Assembly (NCBI GenBank): GCA_963922205.1
Contig: CAWUHX010000347.1
Span: forward strand, 241,991 to 305,990
DNA length: 64,000 bases
Origin: Romanomermis culicivorax
Taxonomy: Eukaryota; Nematoda; Enoplea; Mermithida; Mermithidae
Reading direction: 5' to 3'
Part shown: positions 56,066 through 64,000 of the stretch, one piece after another
Position numbering within the stretch: the first letter of the stretch is position 1
How the letters are laid out: each line of letters begins with the position of its first letter
The notes under the pieces: generated by a model
What the model saw: only the letters and a program-made list of their open reading frames with translations
The model's database searches: none
Told to the model about the DNA's origin: nothing
Position numbers and translations under genes: made by a program

Positions 56066-57278
56066 TATTCATTTTGACCGAAATCACAATGTTATGCATG
56101 ATGAGGTGAAACAGCACTTTCGTTTTTCATATTTGGCTCATTGAAGGCCATATGGTTGCTCTTCAAGCTGACAAAATTTGGAGTTCGGCCCGAACTTATT
56201 TAGGTTACTATAGTCCAAAATGTGCAAAATTTTAATAGGTAAATCTAAAAATTTTGGGTTGTTTTGTTCATAGAAAAGTTAAAGAACAATTTTTTGATAT
56301 GAATATGACATAGAAATGAAACTCAACATCTGCTCTATCATCTAAAGAAAATCCGAACAAAATATAGTGCAAATTGACATGTACGCGAAAATGCAACATC
56401 AACCATTTTTCCAGTTTCGTGCAAATTTTCGCAGCTTTACATGTCTATAACATCGTGAAAAATGATTATCATGGTAAGCGTCAAAAACTGAACAACATAT
56501 GTAAAATTTGGGAAAACTTTTTTTAGGTCATCGGACCCAGCGGTGATCCTTACAGAAGGTGACTCATAACAGTCGTCTGTCAACTTATATACTTTTCTTT
56601 CAGTCTGGGATGGAGTAGCTGACTAACGAACCTCATTGGTGGGGGCTGGAGTACCTGTTCTCTAGCACACTTGGTGGATTGGGCTGGAGCAGCTTTCCAA
56701 GGTTGGGTCTGCAGTAAGGCTATTTTCGGAGCTTTCGCAATCTGTTAAGGAGGCTCTGTCAAGAACCACGCTTTTACGCGGAACCGTAATTTCTCATATT
56801 CCCTTACTTCGCCCAAATTATAAATATTTCCCTAAAAGAATAAAACTTTGTTTTTATCTAGATACGAATTTGTTTTCTTGTGATATCCACTCCCTTCTTA
56901 ATATTGTTATGAGTTCCGAAACAGTCCCACGGGTGACAAAAGATCATTTTCGAAATTAAAATAATAAAAATCTACTGAATGACGCACAAACCAGTAAATC
57001 AATAGGTTAAATCTCAGCGAACCATTGTATAAAATCAAACAACAATTTCTTTGTGCTAACGGTTTTCTATTAAAACGCTTGAACACACAATCGAATATTA
57101 CAATTGTTTTTCGAAAAAATCTGCAAATTCAGAATCAGATTTTGAATCATCAGGATTTCAGGTAGGGGTAATACGCCCTCATACCCCCCCATGGGACAGT
57201 CTGGCTACAATGGTCAAATTTTATAGTGGAAATTTAAAGTTTTGCAGATTGTTCTGCCTGACAATCAACCAAAATATA
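56066..57278. other. LDAH 3' flank; no gene seen
   Basis: It contains the LDAH 3' UTR on the minus strand, with no clear poly(A) signal nearby, and otherwise featureless DNA. GGTGGGGGCTGGAGTACCTG and GGTGGATTGGGCTGGAGCAG near 56635-56690 form a two-copy repeat. Confidence 0.4.
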
Positions 57279-58003
57279 TCAGACTGATGTTCCGTCTACA
57301 TGTAGCTTCTGATTCTGAAAAAAGATATCAAGTTCTAAATCGATCAATCGCGCTACAGTCAAAGAATCGTGAATAACAAATGCGTGTTCGATATCTTCGT
57401 CGCACAATACAATTTTGTCGCATAATTTTAATCGCACAGCTTCTTGGTGGAAATTTGGTGGGCACCAACCATCCTTACGCCCGTAAAATAGAGTTATTTT
57501 CGACGCGAATTGCCTAAAAATGTCCAAATCGACAGTTTGTACATATTTCAATTCGTCGCGGGCCAAATGCAAAACGTTTTTAGCAATCCTATAGTCACAT
57601 AAATTTCCAGCCGCCCGTAAAACGCTATGCGGCGTCGATTTCTGTCGCCCATTATCGACCAGAATTTTATCCCCCAATCGCCAACGGATTAAGCGATTTC
57701 TTAACCAAGACGGCAAAAACGACAAAACGTAAGTGGCAAAAATGAGCAGGTAATGCAATTTGTAGTCGAAAATTTTGGACAGACGGAGGCCGTTAGGCGT
57801 TTGTTGCATACGTTCGAAAACCGGAAATAATAAAAAACAATGTCGGACGTCGTAGCCCAATTTGCCGACTAGAATGGCCAATTTTTTCAATACCATATAA
57901 GCTCCAATCGAATGACCGGCTAAAAATAATTTACACTCTTTGGGGATATATGCCGAAATAAATTCCAATTTATGCTCGATTTGTTCTGACAAATTGTACG
58001 ACG
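57279..58003 (-). CDS. ldah: LDAH exon 3
   Basis: Acceptor TTTATAG at 58004 is followed by 240 codons and the stop. It contains GHSIGAYMVLKKL, PNGLRLSKIFDYKLHYLL, YGRKDGWCPP and EHAFVIHDS. The ATG at 58013 is inside the intron and is not the start. Confidence 0.95.
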
Positions 58004-58578
58004 CTATAAACATAGGATATTGATGTTAACATTTATTGGAGACCCTAACGCAAAAACTTAATGCGTATCTAACATAATTTGAAATAATACTTTATATTAC
58101 TAACTATCCTCAGTCGAAACCTTTGGTTAAATTCCAAATTACGGTCATGGCTTTTCTCATTGCTTTCAATGATTTTCAAAAAATTTTGAATGTACCTTAA
58201 TTCAAATAATTTCGTGGTAAATTCAGGCCATATTGACTACACCCTTGATTTTCAGATTCTTATCCATCTTACCAGAGTCATATTGCCAATGATGATAATC
58301 ATGATTGGAATGCGAAATAACGACGAATGTGAAATCCGGCTTTCTCACGGACAACTGGGTTAAAAATTCTTCATAAAAGCTACACGCACCGGGGTTTCCT
58401 TAAAATGCCGAAATTGTAAATTTTGAACTAATTTTATGCGTATATTTTTACCGGGGATAAATAGAAGCACGTTATGATGATGCAAATTATCTAAATTATT
58501 ATCAACCTTCAATAAATTTAAAGCGCCGATGTTGAAAATTTGGACTTTTGTGTTCGAAAGATCGACCCACGAATACAT
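57279..58578 (-). CDS. ldah: Lipid-droplet-associated hydrolase (LDAH/C2orf43 family), 3 exons
   Basis: LDAH proteins are alpha/beta-hydrolases that sit on lipid droplets and have been linked with turnover or storage of cholesteryl esters and triglyceride; the physiological substrate is debated. Exons on the minus strand are 58578-58452, 58398-58273 and 58003-57279, joined in phase 1 both times. Their sum is 978 nt, giving 325 residues, the length of human LDAH. Visible landmarks: IPGNPG (oxyanion-loop motif) at about 41-46, SEQIEHKLEF at about 90, the nucleophile in GHSIG (Ser116), a hydrophobic segment at about 166-182, Asp262 in GRKDGWCPP and His291 in DIEHAFVIH, completing the triad. The gene is convergent with kazrin, 5.4 kb away. 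All key residues are present, so it is probably functional. Confidence 0.93.
58273..58398 (-). CDS. ldah: LDAH exon 2
   Basis: Between acceptor TTTTAAG and donor TCTG/GTAAGA, 126 nt encode NPGACSFYEEFLTQLSVRKP followed by FTFVVISHSNHDYHH, the first strands of the hydrolase fold. The 53-bp intron before it is very short. Confidence 0.9.
58452..58578 (-). CDS. ldah: LDAH exon 1
   Basis: ATG at 58578 (MYSWVDLS) starts 42 codons ending in LLFIP, with donor CCCG/GTAAAA. The distance from start to PGNPG is similar to human LDAH, supporting this start. Confidence 0.8.
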
Positions 58579-58590
58579 CTTTTAAGGAGT

Positions 58591-58600
58591 CTAAAAATGT
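58591..58600 (-). promoter_or_regulatory. 3' splice acceptor 12 nt upstream of the LDAH start codon
   Basis: On the minus strand ACATTTTTAG ends 12 nt before the ATG at 58578. As with kazrin, this could be a spliced-leader acceptor or the end of a 5' UTR intron. Confidence 0.45.
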
Positions 58601-60749
58601 ATACTAACATGTAGATGAACAGGAATACAGTTCTGTACAGCAAAAGTTTTAAGACACGATTTCTCAGGGGTTCTACTTTCCCTATGATAAGTTGAAAATT
58701 AATCATATCTCAAAATGAGAGATTTAGGGTAGTTTCGTGCGCTGAGTTCCATGGTATCATTGGTTTTGCTTGAAAACGGAAATTTCCGCCGCTACAGTAT
58801 GGTAAAGTTTGAAAATTGATCTATTTTTGGCATTTTTCAGTGCTTTCGGTAGCCAAGCGATATTTCAGGATCGAATTGATCTTGTTTGATGAAATTTTAC
58901 AGAGGAGAGAATAAGCTCTCTTGTGATGTAATATTTACAGTAGTAAATAATTGCATATTACACTTTTTCATAAGGTTTAATGTGTCGGAAATGAGCCGTC
59001 AAAATTGAAAAAAAATTTGTTAATGGGCACTCCCAAGCACCTTTCCATTCGATGCCGCAAAATTTTATTTCCTCATTTTATAGCTCATGCATTCTTACTG
59101 CATTGGTAAAATTTTCATCAAGATTTTTGTACCGTTTGGAAAGTTTCAAGGCTATATAGAAGACATACTCATGGAAATCGCCCAGAAGTCACTGCATTTC
59201 CCAGGTGGCCCTTGTCTACCTCTACCTTCACAAACGAACATTTTACACTATGCAAAAAAGTCTGAACAGTCGAAAATGAGAAGCAAAAAAAGAAAAATCC
59301 TGTTTAGGGGCACTCCCCAACACTTTACCTATGATGCCGGGGAATTTCATATTTTATTCTTTAGTTCATAGATTCCTACGGTAGCTGTGAAAGTGACATC
59401 ATCACCATGGCACACCGTTTTGGCAGCTGTAGAGATTTGCATACACTGCACCGTCATTCTAATATGTTTTTGAATCTGGATAAATGTTCAATCACTGATG
59501 TTTTGGGAATACAGGATGCTTTCTTTAATCAATACATTATAAGAAAAAATGGGGCTCGAAGTCCTGATAAATTTGCATTGATCTAGGTTTGATGGTTCCT
59601 GAACAAAGTGCTTCAAATGAAAAATCGGAAACTTCGCAAATTTTCATTAGATTGCAGAAATTGGGTGATTGTTCGAAATCCATTTACAGGAAAACAGCAA
59701 GAGGTATTCGGATACTCTTTGCTTTATTAGAAAGGCACTGCAATGTACTATCATTTGCTCTATTTTTGTCTGGCTAACATCACGTGGTGTAAAACAGGGT
59801 GCCTTCAACTAAGAGCACTTTCGCACAGCTTATAACATAGGCCGGAGTCCAGCCGACATTTTATTTTGTAACATTAAGCTCGCAGCTTCGATTTTTTTCA
59901 ACAAAATTCCTGAAGTGAGAAGGTTTTGTTGCGTCTCTTCTGAGGCATTCTGTTGCCCAACCATTGTAAATATGTAGTATTTTGGTCAACCATGGATAGT
60001 AGGGAAGGCTGGACAACCCAGACGGTGTATATTTCATGACCCATTTTCTTAAAATGGTGGTATGAGCCCACTCAGAAAAAAGCGGAGAGGCACACGAGTT
60101 TCGAACTTTACTTCAGACGATACGGTCACCTCTACTGAAAACACACAAAAAATTAAACAATAAAAATACGGACAAATGACAGATCAATCATAATTATAAG
60201 TGAAAACGAAGAAAAACAAAATTCATGGGTGGAGAAAACTTGATACAAAAGAATAATAAATGAGAACGGCTAATTTACATATACACAATCAAAATATTTT
60301 TTTTGGTGGATCATATTACAAACAGATCGATGAAATTTTACCAGTGATTCGACCCACATCTTTTCTTTTTATTCGTCCAATTTGAACGTTTTCATTGTTT
60401 CCTGCATCCCCTTGGCATATTTAGTTGCGTTAAACACAATTTTTGTATCAACTTTCAGAATGTGCAGACACCTACAGCTCCCAAAACGGTACATTAATTT
60501 GATTGAAATTTTAACACAATATGTCACACACTAGTGGCCACAGAAATCCAGAAAAAATTCTGCGGCATACTATGGGAAGGTGCCAAAGTAAGGCTCCAAA
60601 TGACTTTTTCGTTCTATTTCGAAGGGATTGGCAATTCTTTTTTATATCCGAATATACAGTTTTTCATTCGGTTTTTGTTGACTGGATTATGGTCAAATGC
60701 TGAAAATGAAGCTCTCTCTCAGAGTAAGATTATCATCCAACATGCTAGA

Positions 60750-60975
60750 TACTATATTTTTATACCTATTGTCTGACACAAATCAGTACTGTCGTCAAAA
60801 TCGTTTACATAGAGCTCTTACTGTAAAATTTTTTACATGAAAAATTCTTAAAGGTTAGGTCAGTACGCTCACAAATTTCCATCCTTATATAATATATTGT
60901 TCATCAGAAAATCGTGAAAATGTGAAATAGTACTTGCTTTCCACTTATTTAGAAGCATTTCAAGAAAAACAGACT
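60750..60975 (-). mobile_element. MITE family M, inverted copy
   Basis: It has ACACAAATCAGTACTGTCGT, CAAAATCGTTTACATAGAGC, CAGTACGCTCACAAATTTCC, AGTACTTGCTTTCCACTTAT and TAGAAGCATTTCAAGAAAAA, the family landmarks in inverse order. The left terminal repeat is shortened. Confidence 0.75.
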
Positions 60976-61004
60976 GAAAGATTAATTGAGTGGCTTATTT
61001 TTAA

Positions 61005-61795
61005 TATGTAATTAATTTTTATATTTATAATTTAATTTACAGTTTAATTTAAGGTTCAATTTTATTTATTGTAATTTTTTATATTTTGATTTTTCCAAGC
61101 TAAATTAAATTTATAGTTTAATTACAATTTAATTTTTCAATCTTTCAAAATCTAATTTGAAACTAAATTTTTTAATTTTTCAAAATCTAAATTAAAATTT
61201 AAGTTAATTTAAAATTTAATTTAATTTAAAATTTAATTTAATTTAAAATTTAATTTAATTTAAAATTTAATTTAATTTTAATCGTAATTAATTGAAATTT
61301 AATTTTAATTGTAATTTAATTTTAATTGTAATTTAATTTTAATTGTAATTTAATTTTAATTTTAATTTAATTTTAATTGTAATTTAATTTAATTGTAATT
61401 TAATTTTAATTGTAATTTGATTTAATTGTAATTTAATTTTAATTTAATTTAAAATTTAATTCTAATTTAATTTAAAATTCAATTTTAATTGTAATTTAAT
61501 TTAAAATTTAATTCTAATTGTAATTTAATTTAAAATTTAATTCAAATTGTAATTTAATTTAAAATTTAATTCAATTAAATTTAGTTTGATTTAATTTAAA
61601 ATTTAATTTGAAATCGAATTTAACTAAATTTAAAATTTAATTCAATTAAATTTAGTTTGATTTAATTTAAAATTTAATTTGATTCAATTTGAAATCTAAT
61701 TTAACTTAATTTAAAATTTTATTCAGAATTCAATTCAAATTTGAATTTAAAAATTAAAATTATAATCTGAACGCAAAATTAAAAATTCAATCCTG
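61005..61795. repeat. Low-complexity AATT/TTTAA array
   Basis: About 790 bp are made almost only of TTTAATTTTAATTGTAA and TTTAATTTAAAATTTAA words. Composition is close to pure A+T and many words are self-complementary. Confidence 0.9.
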
Positions 61796-61814
61796 CCACA
61801 TCTAATCTGTTACA

Positions 61815-62205
61815 TCCGCGAAATTTTTCCGCCGTTTAGTTATATGGTGAATGGCACTCCGCCTTTTAGACGTATCCAAATCATATCCGCCAAAATATCC
61901 GCCAAAAATCATATCCGCCAAAATATACATATCCGCCAAAAAAATTTTGGAGTCGGGCAAAACCATTGGAAAATTTGGAAAAAAATATCCGCCATCCACC
62001 AAGCATATCCGCCTTTTAGACTTGCAGAGGGCGGATTTCGTCATTTTCCGCATCCGCCGATTAGACATCAATATCTGCCCAAAAAGTGCGGATTCCGTCA
62101 TTTAAATCCACCAATTAGGCAGCGGATGTGCGGATTCCGCATCCGCCATTCGTATCCGCCGATTAGACCATATCCGCATCAGCATGCGGATTCCACCAAT
62201 TAGTT
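61815..62205. repeat. CATATCCGCC minisatellite
   Basis: Units such as CATATCCGCCAAAA, CCGCCTTTTAGAC and CCGCCGATTAGAC recur, with inverse GCGGATTTCGTCA and GCGGATTCCGCATCCGCC words toward the right. It resembles the array ends of the kazrin-intron elements. The plus-strand frames with Pro/Ile/His runs are artefacts. Confidence 0.8.
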
Positions 62206-63114
62206 ATACCCTTCGGCAACCAACCCACATAGATCAATTGAAATTTATCAGGACTTCGAGCCAGCAACACTATTTCTTCTTATGTATTAGGAAAAGAAAC
62301 ATTCTGTATTCCCAGAACTTAATTGGTTGGGCATTTATCCAGGTTCAAAAAATATTTGAATGACAGTTCAGTGTGTGCGAATCTCTACAGCTCCCAAAAC
62401 GGTGGGCGATAAGGACGATGTTACTTGCTCAGCTACTGTAGGAATGTATCAACTAAAGTATGAAAAGATATAATTCCGCGGTGTGAAGGTGATTGGGAGT
62501 GCCACTAAACAGGATTTTTCTTTTTTTTGCTTCTCATTTTCGACAGTTTAAACTTTTTTGCACAGTGTAAAATGTTCGGTTGTGAAACATTTAGTACATC
62601 AAACAATAGTCTGTTGGTTATTCGAAAATTTTATTATACAGATAATAAATGTATGACAAGGGGTAGACAAAGACCACCCCGAAAACTGCAGTGACTTCTG
62701 AGTGATTTCTATGAGTGTGCCCAACGGTGCGAAAATTTTGATGGAAATTTTACCAATACAGTAAGAATGTATTAGCTACAAAATAAGAAAATAAAATTCT
62801 GCCGCATTCGATGCGTAGGTGCTCGGTAGTGGCCATAAACAAAATTCTTCCAATTTCGACGGCTCGGCTCATTTCCAGCCCGTTAAACTCGTTTAAAAAG
62901 TGTAATATGCAAAAATTTATTTTGAATATTACATCAAAAGATAGCCCATTCTCTCCTGTGTAAAACGAATATACATTTATCGGATAAGAATCCTGGTATA
63001 GCGCTTGGCTAGTACGACCACTAAAAAATGCCAAAAAATCATCTAATTTCAAACTTTGGCATTCTTAGATGGCGTGAATTCTCTTTTTTAAGCAAAACCA
63101 GATTTGAAAAATAG

Positions 63115-63188
63115 GGTGTAACCAGGAGTCGAACCTGAGTTATCAGCATTCCGGGCTAATGTCCTCACCACTAGACCACGACCACACC
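63115..63188 (-). ncRNA. tRNA-like Pol III unit (tRNA pseudogene or SINE head)
   Basis: On the minus strand a 74-nt cloverleaf can be drawn. The acceptor stem GGTGTGG/TTACACC has two wobble pairs, the anticodon stem is TTAGC/GCTGA, and the T-stem TCAGG/CCTGG carries loop TTCGACT. The A box TGGTCTAGTGG and B box GGTTCGACTCC are near-consensus and a TTTTT stop lies just downstream (63106-63110). Faults: the D-arm pairs poorly, position 33 is C instead of U, and the loop CCGGAAT would give anticodon GGA without the long variable arm of a serine tRNA. A working tRNA is therefore unlikely. Confidence 0.6.
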
Positions 63189-63270
63189 ACGAGGTGATCC
63201 CAGATTAAGGTGCTCCGCTAGGCTACGATTCTTTAGCATACAACTGCAATGCTTGGTGATCGTGAACCCG

Positions 63271-63446
63271 GTGGCGGATCCAGAAATTTTTTCAGGGGGT
63301 GCGGTGCTCAAAATTAAGTATTTTTCCAAAAAAAAATTCAAAAAATTTTCAAATTTGCCTATAGGTATACAGAAAAAAATCGTATTTCAAAAGTTTCGGG
63401 GGGGGGGGGCGGCCGCCCCCCCCGCCCCCTAAATCGGCACTTGCGG
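63271..63446. mobile_element. Palindromic MITE with GGCGGATCCAG-type end and G/C-run hairpin
   Basis: The left end GTGGCGGATCCAG matches, imperfectly inverted, the right end CTAAATCGGCACTTGC. Near the right side G12, CGGCCG and C8 form a strong hairpin (63398-63428). This end type is widespread among short animal DNA transposons. Confidence 0.6.
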
Positions 63447-64000
63447 GAACCTACGACTTTTGGCAAATAGAGATTTTGATGTTCTAGAACGCTAGGGACA
63501 ATGCTTCCTTTCAACTTTTATTTCCTAAACAGAAGGCTAATTTTTTAGTAAATTCAACGAATTTTCAGTCGGGCAAACTACAATTCAGAAACCAGGCAAG
63601 CAATTAAAAATTTGGATCCTTCAACCGGAAAGAATTCCTACTTAGACTCAAAATGCTTTAATCACGCAAAAGTCAAAATTTTTATGAAGATCGCTAAAAA
63701 ATTTTTGGGAAAATATAACCGAAAAAATCTAGCTTTCCGTCAGAAGCAATACAAGATCAAACATTTATCCATAAATATGTTGATAATTAAGAGCTATAGG
63801 CATTAGCTAGAATGGCATTTTTTAACCACGCACTAGAATAATATAGAAAGATTATAAATGAATTAAAATCCGACCAGTGTTTTTTTGGTGCCAAAACATG
63901 GTTCTTGGCACACAAAAATTTGGAATGGCACAAAAATTTTTGAGCGTTTGTGCCAATTGACACAAATTTTTTCGCTGGTCTGGGGCTAAGTTTCATTGAT
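63447..64000. other. No gene seen
   Basis: AT-rich DNA. Near 63890-63970 the word GGCACAAAAATTT recurs directly and inverted (TGTGCCAATTGACACAAATT). Nothing further supported. Confidence 0.4.

Larger units (their letters stand above)
58780..63080. mobile_element. Large inverted-repeat structure, arms about 820-860 bp
   Basis: The arm 58780-59600 recurs in inverse orientation at 62218-63080. Paired blocks include GGTAAAGTTTGAAAATTGAT / the inverse of TCTAATTTCAAACTTTGGCA, TTGCATATTACACTTTTTCA / AAAAAGTGTAATATGCAAAA, AAAATCCTGTTTAGGGGCAC / GTGCCACTAAACAGGATTTT, and CGAAGTCCTGATAAATTTGC / AAATTTATCAGGACTTCGAG. The 2.6-kb interior has a MITE M copy, an AT array and a CCGCC minisatellite. No transposase was seen. 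It starts about 200 bp upstream of the LDAH start codon. Confidence 0.8.

Noticed and set aside
57279-58013. Single-exon LDAH starting at 58013
   Set aside because: It would lack the PGNPG strand and start; two upstream exons restore the full family length with correct phases.
63115-63188. Functional serine tRNA (GGA)
   Set aside because: C at position 33, poor D-arm and no long variable arm.
1-64000. CRISPR arrays, bacterial operons or prophage
   Set aside because: Spliceosomal introns, SAM-domain scaffold and retrotransposons show an animal nuclear genome; the tandem arrays have no spacer-repeat regularity.

Overview
The window is animal nuclear DNA: AT-rich, intron-containing and crowded with mobile elements. 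I favour a nematode, possibly an early-branching one with a large genome, but only with moderate confidence. The evidence is a degenerate run of GCCTAA hexamers (complement of the nematode telomere unit TTAGGC), a FLYWCH-type MULE fragment of a kind common in worms, and T-rich 3' splice acceptors 8-12 nt in front of the start codons of both host genes, as expected for spliced-leader trans-splicing. No species can be named from sequence alone.

Only two host genes are well supported. A kazrin orthologue lies on the plus strand (31.8-51.85 kb, 12 exons joined in matching phases, 1347 codons). It has a central coiled coil, three SAM domains and a long Ser/Asn-rich tail ending in a PDZ-ligand-like sequence. 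An LDAH-type lipid-droplet hydrolase lies convergently on the minus strand (57.28-58.58 kb, 3 exons, 325 codons) with an intact Ser-Asp-His set. The kazrin splice map is internally consistent: the exon lengths sum to a multiple of three and the SAM exons line up in order with vertebrate kazrin.

Layout: 0-1.9 kb holds old repeat sequence. 1.88-11.15 kb is a complete but inactivated Ty3/gypsy-type LTR element with 891-bp LTRs, whose envelope-like glycoprotein reading frame sits between gag and protease instead of after pol. 11-15 kb holds degraded coding-like fragments. 15-20 kb holds a purine tract, a roughly 160-bp satellite and a diverged minisatellite. 20-31.8 kb is mostly featureless AT-rich DNA with small transposon remnants. 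32-42 kb is the first kazrin intron, packed with nested DNA elements. 42-52 kb is the rest of kazrin, including an 830-bp (TTTTC)n run between the SAM2 and SAM3 exons. 52.7-54.3 kb is a foldback element. 57-58.6 kb is LDAH. 58.8-63.1 kb is a large inverted repeat, followed by a tRNA-like Pol III unit and a palindromic MITE.

The most unusual theme is a set of DNA elements whose ends are not ordinary inverted repeats but inverted arrays of 14-18 bp minisatellites, each element with its own unit. Two of them have exact candidate target duplications (9 bp and 8 bp), and one carries a FLYWCH/MULE coding fragment. This recalls Drosophila FB/NOF elements.
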